32,341 nucleotides of DNA. Source: Mnemiopsis leidyi (taxonomy: Eukaryota > Ctenophora > Tentaculata > Lobata > Bolinopsidae). The notes under the pieces were generated by a model that did no database searches, was not told where the DNA came from, and worked only from the letters and a program-made list of their open reading frames with translations. The first letter of the stretch is position 1. Each line of letters opens with the position of its first letter. A program made the position numbers and the translations under genes. The stretch is taken from the NCBI GenBank assembly GCA_000226015.1, contig JH154699.1:44151-76491 (forward strand), written 5' to 3'. This document shows positions 9,701 to 18,552 of the stretch, piece after piece.

Positions 9701-12339
9701 GTACTAAGTTCTGGTAACCGTTGCAATTGGTAATGTGAACTGTCAGAATTGAGTAAAATACTTCACAAAGCATTGGTTTACTAAATTTGGAACTTCTGCC
9801 ACTACTTACTATTAACTATTAAACCTTCCATTAACTTAATAAATGATTTATATCCAGTTAAATGATATATATAGTAGATCAATAAATAGCATATTAACCT
9901 TTAAACCTTCTATTAACTTAATAAATGATTTATATCCAGTAAAATGATATATATAGTAGATTAATAAATAGCATATTAACCTTTGCATTTTTGTTGTTCT
10001 GTCCCAAAAAGAAAGCACCTCGTCCAGTAGCTGACGGTACACCTTTAACCCTGACAGAAGTTCAGATCAAAACCGATAAACGAAATAGATCATGTAAATT
10101 ATCTGATGTACTTACATAATACTTATCATTAAACTTTATCACCTGTCCAATAGTTGGAAGATACTAAAGTTAAAAGTAGCCGAGCTACTGACACAACACT
10201 TGTGCTGGACGTGTCTAGACCAGAAAACAAATGAGCTGCAACTTGAGAAGAAGATACAGTGGGAAGTTACCGAGCAGAAATATACAAATTTCGGAAAATA
10301 CTGATTTTATCCTAACAACAGATGTTATGCATCTACTGTAAGTAAAAAAATCAGAACACAAAACTATAGATAATAGCATAATATATTAACGTATCCTCAG
10401 CAGAATATGATGAGCAGATAAGCAATCGTTTGTTGAAGCTTCTGAGATTGCATATATCAGTGTTTAAATAGTTGATACACAATGTGTCTGCAACAACACA
10501 CTACTGTAAAGTGACTGTAAAGTATTATACACAGTGCAGATACAATACACTTTATACAGTTGGAGAACACTTCAGTCCAGTATTTGAAGCCACAGTAATT
10601 ACAGTAGTGTTACTAGTGTATAATACGAACTGAAAATAGCGGCCACAATCCTTGTCGATGAGGTGACAGATGTCACACATAAAATAGCAATATAACTTGG
10701 GTAAAATGGCTATCTTTAATTTATATTACGTGGGAGCAAACTCTAATTACAGAGAAAAATGTCATATTGATGAGATGACACAACGACCCCAAATTTCATT
10801 AGGTAATTTCAAATATTGATAAAATAGCTATCTTTCAAATCATAAGTCTTTTCAAAGAGCGATCCTAAAAACGGATTCTGCTGAACATAGAAGTTGCAAA
10901 CTGATTTATCCCTACATAAGTAAATGTTGCAAGAACGTGACACAAACACAGTACACACAAATGTTAACAAGCGGTACATCCTCGAGAGGTGAGAAGAGCT
11001 GAGTGTATTCGGAAGCTTTCCTCATCGCACATTTAATCGATTTGAAAGTAGGTAAGCAGATGTAATACCAAAATTCAGTAGATGAAACCAATGAAGATTG
11101 AAGGATTTGTGACCTTATAGGCCTGGCTGCAAGAATTTTTCACAAACACAGCGAAGATTCACTAGACTTACCTTGGTGCACTTGGCCCAGGACCATTACT
11201 GATGGATGATGCGTATGAGTTCATTGATGGCAAAAAAATATGTAGTACAGTGAAAATTAACTATCAAATTCTGGTAATTATTGGCCTTTTTTCTGTCTGA
11301 TTTTAATTTGATACGAATACTACCCATGAAGCAAATAGTTTAGCTTTTAGAGTTGTTTGTTGATTAAACCCAAGGCAGCTGTTCAAAATCATGCATATTA
11401 TGGGAGCAAAAATGAGGTGTGGCAAATTTAATCTCAAGGAAATCTAGATGCCATACACCGCTCAATATTACAATGTAACAAAATCGACCAAGATATATTA
11501 AAAAACTATGATGAATTATATATTTCCCCCATTGTGTATTGCTGAGTAAAATTTGATTTTTATTTATTTATTTATTTATGAATATTTAATTAACTTAGAT
11601 ACTTAACGGTAACTAAGCTTTATAGATAAACACGCACACTGGAGAGTTGACGTTCTTGGCTCGTTGGGCAGCACGTGAAGGTACAAGACTCCCATGTATT
11701 TCTTCTGCCGCTCGAACAACTTCTGCATTTTCGTTAGACGACAAGGTCTGAAATGAAATGATGATGCCTGAAAAATCATATTGCTGAAATTGCTTAGTGC
11801 CTTTTAAATGACTAGGTAAATATTTGAGCCCTATTATGTAGTTATACACACCTGTAAACTTTGTATCATCCCCATGTGATTCTTCATTACAGGTCTGTTA
11901 GGAGTATACATAGCCAGATATTTCAGGGCCTCCAAGGATATGAGTATTATGTTGGGATCTTCGTTACTTAGGCATAGTACAAGACCTGGTTGATATTAAA
12001 ATAATGGTAACGTAATAAATGAAAGAGAATCCTTAAAAGGTTGACAGTGTCAAAGTGCAAGTAATTGGGATTGTAACACTTTTCATATCTTCACATTACA
12101 TTTAACTTATTTCTAATTATTATTTTAGATTACTTAACAAAACAGCCTGGATTTATCTGTCCTAAGTGCAATCGAGTCTGGGCCAAGTCACAGTAATACC
12201 TTAAGATGCATAAGATGCATTCAATTAACTCAAAACACATCTCACCTGACAGAGAAGCCTCGTCTTTAGCAATTGCAGACCTATTTTGAGGATCTTTAGA
12301 TAAGTCTCTGAGACGAGTTACAATTGCGTGGACATCCAT
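6668..12339 (-). CDS. ARMC1: ARMC1-like armadillo repeat protein, multi-exon gene
   Basis: The joined minus-strand exons align along almost the whole of vertebrate ARMC1 as I recall it. The N-terminus MDVHAIVTRLRDLSKDPQNR corresponds to the first helices of the armadillo region, and exon 2 (LEALKYLAMYTPNRPV) to the second repeat. Exons 4-6 form the heavy-metal-associated-like domain (FLIEINGV, MLKIRGIISFTYDKIKQRY, IVKNENGEEV). Exon 8 holds the conserved acidic PDYLPEEDD patch. The metal-binding CxxC of true HMA domains is absent, as in ARMC1. Vertebrate ARMC1 is reported with mitochondrial outer-membrane complexes that control mitochondrial distribution; that role is carried over from the family, not visible here. 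Exons 1-6 join with GT-AG sites and consistent phase, giving about 196 residues (vertebrate protein ~280). Introns range from about 0.1 to 2 kb. The C-terminal exon is unresolved. Confidence 0.88.
6965..7114 (-). CDS. ARMC1: Candidate ARMC1 alternative exon 7
   Basis: A good acceptor (gagatttcag) opens a frame in phase with exon 6: APSDELSDANNAKDKTVG, then KTMFSWMRSSFL, stopping at 6965-6967. Read through, it would be a 49-residue alternative C-terminus whose SW...SSFL resembles the SWLSTAANFLS end of vertebrate ARMC1. Alternatively a donor at 7063 (GTTG then gtaaaa) leaves phase 1, which would shift exon 8 into an early stop. It may be an alternative last exon, a poison exon or noise. Confidence 0.4.
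   Translation of the reverse strand, partial: APSDELSDANNAKDKTVGKTMFSWMRSSFLTSVCSSRVWLFNCKPCSQH
7115..8187. other. ARMC1 intron, nothing else seen
   Basis: Intronic sequence between exon 6 and the candidate exon 7. The minus frame at 7242-7514 has no recognisable features. Confidence 0.5.
8188..8560 (-). repeat. 67-bp satellite in ARMC1 intron
   Basis: Five full units start at 8188, 8255, 8322, 8389 and 8456, exactly 67 bases apart, with a partial sixth from 8523 that runs into the exon 6 donor. Units 2 and 4 share cagagatttaag and gtatatg, while units 3 and 5 share tagagattcaag and gtctatg, so the array has a 134-bp higher-order period. Each unit contains TAGTAC...GTACTA arms that can form a small hairpin. 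Confidence 0.95.
8564..8674 (-). CDS. ARMC1: ARMC1 exon 6
   Basis: Acceptor cattgcag and donor gtgagaat bound 37 codons containing HQINKIKGISASHIVKNENG then EEVAIKYGADFDQE. The pattern HIVKNENGEE parallels QVVKSESGEE of vertebrate ARMC1. The 67-bp satellite begins within a few bases of this donor, on the intron side. Confidence 0.88.
8870..9190. mobile_element. Possible inserted element in ARMC1 intron
   Basis: This ~320-base block differs in composition from the flanking intron and is open on both strands (8886-9080 plus, 8891-9148 minus). It is bracketed by related ends: ACTATACAGTGTG at the left, and the complement CTATAGTATGGTG at the right. That looks like a small DNA element with imperfect inverted ends, but no clear target-site duplication could be read and no family is recognised. 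Confidence 0.3.
9224..9325 (-). CDS. ARMC1: ARMC1 exon 5
   Basis: Acceptor ctgccacag and donor gtgtgt bound 34 codons, including MLKIRGIISFTYDKIKQRYT and ending RADVSAE. This is the most strongly conserved segment (compare the vertebrate LLKIKGVISF...RSDLKAE). Phase is 0 on both sides. Confidence 0.9.
9582..9632 (-). CDS. ARMC1: ARMC1 exon 4 (51 bases)
   Basis: This 17-codon exon, VFLIEINGVFSSTDEQS, lies between acceptor aaacatttcag and donor gtaagt. It supplies the first beta strand and loop of the HMA-like domain. Phase is 0 on both sides. Confidence 0.85.
9821..9982 (+). repeat. 82-bp tandem duplication
   Basis: Two adjacent copies (9821-9902 and 9903-9982) begin AAACCTTC and differ at only a few positions, so the duplication is recent. 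It is AT-rich, contains ATGATATATATAG and lies in the intron between ARMC1 exons 3 and 4. Confidence 0.93.
9985..11170. other. ARMC1 intron, no repeat recognised
   Basis: Intronic AT-rich sequence. Short echoes of CTGTAAAGT occur near 10505-10525. I see no exon or element that can be supported. Confidence 0.45.
11172..11224 (-). CDS. Candidate small exon with strong donor
   Basis: On the minus strand an ATG at 11224 opens MNSYASSISNGPGPSAP and reaches a textbook donor, CCAAG then gtaagtc. It lies inside the long ARMC1 intron, but its phase (2) does not fit between ARMC1 exons 3 and 4. It could be an alternative first exon, a skipped exon or chance. Confidence 0.25.
11555..11580 (+). repeat. 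(TTTA)n microsatellite
   Basis: A short run of TTTA/ATTT units just left of ARMC1 exon 3, within the intron. Confidence 0.8.
11652..11747 (-). CDS. ARMC1: ARMC1 exon 3 (3' boundary uncertain)
   Basis: The acceptor catttcag leads into TLSSNENAEVVRAAEEIHGS and then PSRAAQRAKN. Ending at 11652 (AAC then gtcaac) gives an ungapped join RAKN-VFLIEINGV to exon 4 that mirrors the vertebrate RAKT-VVLHIDGL. Donors at 11640 (CCA then gtgtgc) or 11634 also keep phase 0 and add four or six residues. Transcript data would decide. Continued reading reaches a stop near 11613. Confidence 0.8.
11852..11985 (-). CDS. ARMC1: ARMC1 exon 2
   Basis: The acceptor aatatcaaccag is followed by 134 bases that, with the single G from exon 1, give 45 codons (LVLCLSNEDPNIILISLEAL onward), ending MGMIQSLQ at donor gtgtgt. 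The residues match the second armadillo helices of ARMC1, including the GMMLSLQ-like end. Confidence 0.88.
12246..12339 (-). CDS. ARMC1: ARMC1 exon 1 (start codon)
   Basis: It starts at the ATG at 12339 and encodes 31 residues plus one base, ending ASLSG across the junction (donor gtgaga). The start is favoured because RLRDLSKDPQNRSAI matches the N-terminal armadillo region and no longer in-frame extension is needed. The 5' untranslated region and promoter should lie just right of 12339. Confidence 0.88.
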
Positions 12340-12889
12340 TGTATCTAAAAACGAAGCTTGGTAAGAGGACAGAGATTATATAATACCCACTAGTTAGCAA
12401 GAAAGTGAGACAGGTGTAGTGTATTTTCTGATACATTTTTGCAAGCTTAACCTAAACATTTATTTTCTTCTCCTTCTTTGTAGGGAAAAATGTGGAATCC
12501 ATCCATTGAATAGACTTTTTAGACAGGAGCTAGATTGATGGAGTTCATTTATGTCATATGTTAATTCTTAGGGTGATCAGTTGAAAGGATTATAAGCTTC
12601 TTAAATTGGCAACTTTTTGTCAGATGTTCTAAAATGTTTACTGTTTATTCTTTCTTTTCATTTGGTGATTGATGTTTATAAATTGATGCAATGGGTCCTT
12701 AACCCATTTTAGTTTATTTTATAGTGAAATGCTTATTGTAGCCAATACTTGATAGATTTTCATCATCATCATTCTTCATATAAGGATGCAGCTCTTAAAA
12801 AGAGTTTTTCATTTCTTATATTTTATTTTTTTCTGACACATAATAGGTTTAACAAGGTTTATCAAGTCCTAAATCTGGACTTGAAGGTC
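12340..12889. other. Upstream flank of ARMC1
   Basis: This stretch must hold the 5' untranslated region and promoter of the ARMC1-like gene. No TATA box or CpG-rich block stands out. The right part borders the retrotransposon remnant that follows. Confidence 0.45.
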
Positions 12890-13420
12890 GAGTTATTACT
12901 CAGCAAACCAGATGAGAAGCCACAAACAACAGAAGGACACGGGATTGGCCAGAAAAACTATGGTGTGCATAGACCTATTCGTATTAAGGCCACTAGCTTA
13001 GACACAATTTATCAGATTCTAAGGAAAGCAAAACTGTAGATTAGTTGAGGAGAGGATCAGTTGCCAAAAGTTGCTTGGTGAGTTGAAGAACAAGAGAGCA
13101 GCTAATCCAAACAAACATTACATCATCCTGAAGGGTCAAGTTGTGTTGTTGAGTGAGTGATTGGGATGTTTGGAGAATTAAAAGTAGTTTATGTTTGATT
13201 GATGTGCAATTTTTCTCACAACACACTTTTCTCGTTCAACATTTTTACATCACTCTCACAGTTGTTAACACTTCTATTTTCCCAAGGGTTCATGTTTTTG
13301 CGATCATAGCTTGCTATGTACTGATCGTGTTTTGGTATCCTGTCTCTATTTATAGTTGATGGCACATTTTGATTTGTCGATTGCTGTACTTTAACGTTTG
13401 AAAAGTTTTAGATAAAAAAT
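12890..13420 (+). mobile_element. Second copy of ORF1-like retrotransposon remnant
   Basis: The plus strand carries GHGIGQKNYGVHRPIRIKAT and IYQILRKAKL (12935-13037), then in another frame ERISCQKLLGELKNKRAANP and HYIILKGQVVLLSE before a stop (~13050-13161). These match the C-terminal part of non-LTR retrotransposon ORF1 proteins. The following noncoding sequence to about 13420 is also similar to the reverse complement of 930-1160, including CTGATCGTGTTTTGGTATC and GCACATTTTGATTT. It is a separate, diverged insertion of the same family as at 930-1900, and is dead. Confidence 0.65.
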
Positions 13421-14260
13421 CAGCAAAACTATATTCCAATTTTTTGTAAAAACTGAGCTTTTCCACTAACAGAAACAACCCTGCTGAAGATTGGTTTGAA
13501 TCAGCTATTTTTTGTAATTTGGTTGGTGGCAATCACCCCTGCACCCTAAGGTCAGTTCAATATACTAATCTCATTATCAATAGCTCACAGATGGGTTTTC
13601 TGAAAATCTTGTGTCAGCAAAAAAAGTAACACCTTGATCAAAATTAGATCATTAGGGGCTCCTGAAATATTCTAGATCTTTGAACTGAGACCCTCCTTAT
13701 ATAGCACTCCACATATTCCCAGGCATTATCATCAGTCAACCCAAGAAGATTGTATAGGCAAAGGAATCCCCAATTGTCCCATACCACTACATCAAATTAA
13801 ATGGATCTCTTGCTTTATCCCAGTGCCATATTTAATTGGCAATGGTCACCCTGATCTGCCAATGATCTAGCCACCTCCAGTGGCATAATGTTGTAGGTCT
13901 GGGAGAAATTTGTCATGTCGTGGCCGAAAAATCTTAATAAATAGTGGAGCTATTAAACCAAACACAGGATTTTGCAAGTCAGGCAGTTAATCTAGTAAAA
14001 ACTTGTCCCATATTTTTTATGACGATTTGGCGCCCCTTATGAGGGCGCTCTCCAGCACAGCTTGCTCTAACCAGAACCCTTTTGAGCCCAACGTGTGTAA
14101 GCACCTGGTTAGGTGAAAGCACAACCAGGGCTGCCAAGGAATTGTTATGGTAGAAGTTAATAGGAGTGCGCTGAGGGCGATTGCCCTAGCACTCTTTGGT
14201 TGACTCAGCAAGGAGACCCTGACTAGGGATTAGATTGTAAAAGAAGAGGGTATTTTTTAA
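13421..14260. other. Probable old repeat debris, no gene
   Basis: The segment 14030-14220 is GC-richer, with GGCGCCCCTTATGAGGGCGC, and looks like an inserted element. The minus frame across it (64 codons) shows no motif. I could not assign a family. Confidence 0.35.
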
Positions 14261-14805
14261 AGAGAGGCTGGCATAGGTGCAAATAAGTTTTTTTTACTGG
14301 TAGGACGATTTTTCAAATTTCGGTTAGAAATTTTTTGCGGTTAGAATTTTTTGCGCTGTAATGGAAAGTTGTCTTTGTCAATAATCTAACCAATCCCATC
14401 TATAATGTATTGAAGACTTCTGTAAATTCTGTACAATCTACCTCACAATTTAAGCAAATACCTCACCTGACACCTAACCTGCTTTCTGTGAGCTAAAATT
14501 TCGGTCGTAAACTTAGATAACTAAGTTTAAAATGCTATTCTAGGCCAAATCTTTCTGTTTGTAATGTTCCGGCTTACCTCTCAAAAGTGATTTTTCCCGG
14601 TAGCCACTAACTTTTTTCCGGTAAATTGGGTCTTTTCGTTTTCTGTGGCCCGCTCGCTTTTCTCGCAAATATTTAACCCTAGCAGTCAAATAGATAAGAA
14701 TCTTTTATTATGATAATGATTGAGGCAGAGTTTTATGACAGTAATTGCCCGCCACAGGCGAAAAATTTTGAGGACTTGGAACACCAAATTCCGGAGGTTG
14801 ATACT

Positions 14806-15055
14806 AAATGTCTGCCGCAGGCGAGAAATATTGACGAATTTCGCTCTCAGAATGACCTGGAAGCGATCTGGTAATAAAGCACAATATCAGGGGCAGTTTT
14901 CCAATCAAATAAAAAATGTGGGTTCAAGGGTAAGATTGTAAGTTTTTGAACAAGAAATGTCTGCCGCAGGCGAAAAATTTTGACGATTTTTTGCACTCAG
15001 AACGGCCTAGAAGCGATTTGGTAATAAAGGGCAATTTCAGAAGCAGTTTTTTCTG
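14806..15055 (+). repeat. 149-bp tandem duplication
   Basis: The word TCTGCCGCAGGCGA starts at 14811 and 14960, 149 bases apart. About 100 bases after it are similar, including GCGAT(C/T)TGGTAATAAAG. A third, diverged echo (GCCACAGGCGAAAAATTTTG) lies at 14750-14770. Confidence 0.85.
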
Positions 15056-15602
15056 TGGTTTTTGATTAACTGCTGTTAACCTCACTGATTTTAGATTTAT
15101 AAGCTTTAAATGCGATTCTAGGCCAAATGGTTCGGTGTGAAACATATCTTTTCGGTTACTGAATATTTTTTCGGTTAAAAACGTCCACAACATCGTTTTC
15201 AATTGATTAACTGCTGTCTACCATCGAAAATTTCGGTGACAAACTTAGATTTATAAGTTTTAAATGCGATTCTAGGCCAAATGTTTCGGTTTGAAACATA
15301 TTTTTTCGGTTACTAAATTTCTTTTCAGTTAAGAACGTCCACACCATCATTTTCAACTGATTAAATGCTGTCTACAATCGAAAATGTCGGTTGCAAACTT
15401 AGATTTATAAGTTTTTAATGCTATTCTAGGCCAAACTTCTCGGTTTGAAACGAATTTTTTCGGTTACTAATTATTTTTTCGGTTAAAAATGTCCACAATA
15501 TCATTTTCAACTGATTAATTGCTGTCTAGGGGCAAAAATTTCGGTTGCAAACTTAGATCTATAGGTTTAAAATGCTATTCTAGGCCAAATGTTTCGGTTT
15601 TT
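15040..15602 (+). repeat. 154-bp satellite array
   Basis: The landmark TAGATTTATAAG...TTCTAGGCCAAA starts at 15092, 15246, 15400 and 15554, an exact 154-base spacing. Each unit also holds the motif TTTTTCGGTTA twice. A diverged outlier copy is at 14493-14570. The array stops at ~15602, exactly where the LINE reverse-transcriptase tail begins. Confidence 0.93.
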
Positions 15603-15830
15603 CAGGGTCCATGAGTCGTCTTGTTTTGTTAACATAATTGATAATAGTAGTAATGTGAATGTTATCAAAGATGTCGTTGGCTGAGAGGTAGAAGTCGTTG
15701 AAGTACTGTCCTCTGGTATGAGCCAGGGCTGGGCATTGTCCTAAGAAGTGGTTGACTGTCTCCTCGTGGTGACCACAGAGAGGGTATATGATGAAAGATG
15801 TAGAATCTTCCAGTTTGCCCCTCTAGTAAG
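15575..15830 (-). mobile_element. LINE reverse transcriptase C-terminal fragment
   Basis: The minus strand reads CGHHEETVNHFLGQCPALAH (about 15779-15720), then FNDFYLSANDIFDN and a final INYVNKTRRLMDP near 15604. Cys-x2-His, then His-Phe-Leu and Cys-Pro, is the conserved zinc-knuckle-like end of non-LTR retrotransposon ORF2 proteins (CR1/Jockey-like). The upstream catalytic RT and endonuclease domains are missing, as expected for a 5'-truncated insertion. The frame stays open and stops at ~15575, so this fragment is fairly young. Its 3' side abuts the 154-bp satellite. Confidence 0.75.
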
Positions 15831-16176
15831 ACTGTATACCCCTGAATACATTGTCCCCAAATACAAACGCCTGATTTGTATTAATTTATAACCATTACAC
15901 ACGCTTTTGAATTTGAATTTGAATATTAAATTTGTGACACAATACAGTATAATGGTATTATACATTTGTGCTGAATGAGCACCTGGATCATTCAGATCTA
16001 GAGACCTTCCAGAATCCAGCTTCCTCATTGGGCCATGAATCGCGGTTTTCCGGTCATTCGGCTGAGTCGACCGAAGTGGATGGCATTGGTAAATATTCTT
16101 GGCGCCCTCCTCTATGATTGGCGGATCTGGGAATGGAACCCCCTAACGATACTATTACACCAGAGAACGCTTGAAT
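15831..16176. other. No gene seen
   Basis: It contains a short GAATTT microsatellite at 15908-15925 and AT-rich sequence. The frames here have no recognisable content. Confidence 0.45.
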
Positions 16177-16258
16177 ACCTCGTTGCGGTCAGTGTTACAC
16201 CCGATTTTTTGCTCTCGCAGCTTAAAGCTGAATGGTTCCTTAATATTTAAACGGATAC
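16177..16258 (-). mobile_element. Foldback TIR family, copy 1
   Basis: Reverse-oriented, diverged copy of a dispersed arm. The conserved words on the minus strand are TTCAGCTTTAAGCTGCGAGAG then CGGGTGTAACAC. It may pair with copy 2 on the right. Confidence 0.5.
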
Positions 16259-16476
16259 CGTTTTGTCAACAGAATTGTGATTCACAAGCAATATTGAAAA
16301 ACTGTTGTAACCAAATGGCCATTTTACTCCGCTGTGCATTGACAATTGACAAGCAATGGCGATATCTTAAGGGCCGAAATTGCAATCAAGCGCTCGATTT
16401 TGTGACTGCTCGTTTGTTTCAGTGACGCTTTAAGAACTGTAAGAGCTTTTAGCTGGCGCGACCAGTGACGCGCGTT

Positions 16477-16588
16477 GACGAGATTATATTTATATATGTA
16501 TCCGTTTACCGGGCCGTTCTAGCGGCTTTGAGCTGCGAGATCGATCTGATCAGAGTCGGGTATAATCACCAGCACCGCGACAACTACG
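16477..16588 (+). mobile_element. Foldback TIR family, copy 2
   Basis: Direct copy: GACGAGATTATAT, TTCTAGCGGCTTTGAGCTGCGAGA, AGTCGGGTATAATCACC and CACCGCGACAA, with short insertions. It lies left of the assembly gap and faces copy 3 on the other side. Confidence 0.65.
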
Positions 16589-16626
16589 CGCGCAAAAGGG
16601 CCTTGGTAAGCGTATATCCGTATGTT

Positions 16627-16651
16627 GTCTGACTTTGTCCGACCCTCATTC
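16627..16651 (+). repeat. Dispersed 25-base element, copy 1
   Basis: The word TGACTTTGTCCGACCCTCAT lies within a 25-base match also present at 23371-23395 (one mismatch) and 25288-25312. It is followed after about 30 bases by AATAAAATGACAGGAGGGTG. Confidence 0.8.
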
Positions 16652-16679
16652 AAAGGAAGTAAAATGAAGAGAATAAAAT

Positions 16680-16756
16680 GACAGGAGGGTGCGCGCTGCC
16701 TTACAAACCTGTCCAAATTTAAAGTCTATTTGTACAGCAGCGCGCACCCTCTCGTC
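16680..16756. repeat. Short foldback hairpin with GC-rich arms
   Basis: Arms at 16680-16707 and 16729-16756 are reverse complements at 24 of 28 positions, with an uninterrupted core AGGGTGCGCGCTGC. The loop is 21 bases. The left arm is shared with the 25.3-kb copy of the dispersed element, but the right arm is not seen there. Confidence 0.9.
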
Positions 16757-16820
16757 ATTATATCATTCGCCCGTTAAACTTAAAATAAACTTAAAAGTAA
16801 TATATATTTTATTATTTGCT

Positions 16821-17506
16821 NNNNNNNNNNNNNNNNNNNNNNNNNNNNNNNNNNNNNNNNNNNNNNNNNNNNNNNNNNNNNNNNNNNNNNNNNNNNNNNN
16901 NNNNNNNNNNNNNNNNNNNNNNNNNNNNNNNNNNNNNNNNNNNNNNNNNNNNNNNNNNNNNNNNNNNNNNNNNNNNNNNNNNNNNNNNNNNNNNNNNNNN
17001 NNNNNNNNNNNNNNNNNNNNNNNNNNNNNNNNNNNNNNNNNNNNNNNNNNNNNNNNNNNNNNNNNNNNNNNNNNNNNNNNNNNNNNNNNNNNNNNNNNNN
17101 NNNNNNNNNNNNNNNNNNNNNNNNNNNNNNNNNNNNNNNNNNNNNNNNNNNNNNNNNNNNNNNNNNNNNNNNNNNNNNNNNNNNNNNNNNNNNNNNNNNN
17201 NNNNNNNNNNNNNNNNNNNNNNNNNNNNNNNNNNNNNNNNNNNNNNNNNNNNNNNNNNNNNNNNNNNNNNNNNNNNNNNNNNNNNNNNNNNNNNNNNNNN
17301 NNNNNNNNNNNNNNNNNNNNNNNNNNNNNNNNNNNNNNNNNNNNNNNNNNNNNNNNNNNNNNNNNNNNNNNNNNNNNNNNNNNNNNNNNNNNNNNNNNNN
17401 NNNNNNNNNNNNNNNNNNNNNNNNNNNNNNNNNNNNNNNNNNNNNNNNNNNNNNNNNNNNNNNNNNNNNNNNNNNNNNNNNNNNNNNNNNNNNNNNNNNN
17501 NNNNNN
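16821..17506. other. Assembly gap (686 N)
   Basis: Run of N. Frames spanning it are artefacts. It lies between inverted copies of the foldback family, which probably caused the break. Confidence 1.
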
Positions 17507-17562
17507 TATTCGCCAGGCCCTGGCCAGAAATGCGTGAGAGCTTACCGGGCGCTGCAGCTGCG

Positions 17563-17621
17563 TTGTCGCGGTGATACCCGACTCACTCGTTAGAACGGTA
17601 GACGGATATCATCTCGTCAAG
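17563..17621 (-). mobile_element. Foldback TIR family, copy 3
   Basis: Reverse copy just right of the gap. The minus strand reads TTGACGAGATGATATCCGTC, TACCGTTCTAACGAG and GAGTCGGGTATCACCGCGAC. Its direct partner would be copy 2 or sequence inside the gap. Confidence 0.75.
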
Positions 17622-17786
17622 GCGCTGCGCCGCTCTCTCAACAAAGCAACATGAACAAAGTCAAAGACTGAGGTCCCCAAGTAAGTGAGAGCGCGAGATG
17701 CCGAGATGGCCGCAACAACAGGTTATCAACCTAAGCCTTCAAGAATTTCTTCAGGCCAGAAATGCGTAAAAGCGCGTGATGGCCTT

Positions 17787-18027
17787 GACGAGATTATATC
17801 CGTCTACCGTTCTAACGAAACGATAGCTTTGAGCTGCGGGAGTTGGGTATCAGTATCACCGCGACAAGTGATGGCCGCGACAGTAGGTTATCAACCTACA
17901 AGTACAAGCACCCTCCCGACATTTAATTTGGATTGTCATGGTGATAACTGATACCCGATTACCCGATTCTCGCAGCTCAAACTCGAAGTCAAAGCTGAAC
18001 GAAATCGTATCGTTGGAACGGTAGTAC
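17787..18027 (+). mobile_element. Foldback (MITE-like) element with long inverted arms
   Basis: Left arm 17787-17868 (GACGAGATTATATCCGTCTA...GAGCTGCGGGAGTTGGGTATC...CACCGCGACAA) and right arm 17936-18027 are inverted relatives. The right arm read in reverse gives ACTACCGTTCCAACGATACG, GAGCTGCGAGAATCGGG and GGTATCAGTTATCACC. The interior is under 70 bases and has no coding capacity. Sequence left of it contains a related duplication: GGTTATCAACCTA near 17721 and 17885, and GGCCAGAAATGCGT at 17522 and 17754. Confidence 0.7.
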
Positions 18028-18153
18028 AAAAGGCATGAGGCATAAGATAAGTATATTGTAAATTCAAATCAAATTAAATTTTATTGTCAATCAAAATGCG
18101 AAATTGTCAAATATCTTTAAGAAATGCAATTGAAAGTTGTGAATTATATCCCT

Positions 18154-18159
18154 TTTATT
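18154..18159 (-). promoter_or_regulatory. Possible polyadenylation signal of TLX-like gene
   Basis: AATAAA on the minus strand, about 255 bases after the stop codon of the TLX-like gene. A second AATAAA occurs at 18080-18085. Confidence 0.4.
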
Positions 18160-18414
18160 GCAAATAAATCTCAAATTTTGATCGCACAGATCAGCAGCGT
18201 TGCGGATTCAAAAAGTTAGACTTAATGCAAAAAACAAGATCAGCGTATGCCGTATGGTGATTGCACAATTAAATTAGTGTCAGTTCTACAGTTTGATCAA
18301 AGGTAGAACACTACAAAGTCAAAAGCTCATCGTATAAGCTAAATTTTTAGTTCTTTATAATAATGTCTTGCATTAACTGCTAACGTTTATCCCCAAAATA
18401 AAAAAGTATCACGT

Positions 18415-18552
18415 TTACAGGAAAGTTAGCTCTTCGAATGAGTTCTTGTCGTTCGCATCAAACACAGGCTTTGCAACATTCATATTTTTATTCTGATCAT
18501 TTCGGTAAGTGGTAACCGTATACCGCATCGAGTTTCTTGATCTGCGGAGTTT
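18415..18552 (-). CDS. TLX-like: TLX-like exon 6 (stop)
   Basis: 45 codons plus stop (KLRRSRNSMRYTVTTYRNDQ ... NSFEELTFL). Two acceptors lie seven bases apart; only the downstream one (start 18552, after atgtcag) keeps exon 5 in frame. The upstream one (18559) would lead to an early stop. Confidence 0.68.
   Translation of the reverse strand, partial: KLRRSRNSMRYTVTTYRNDQNKNMNVAKPVFDANDKNSFEELTFL

Noticed and set aside
16689-17574. Two long plus-strand frames (252 and 282 codons)
   Set aside because: Almost entirely translated N from the assembly gap.
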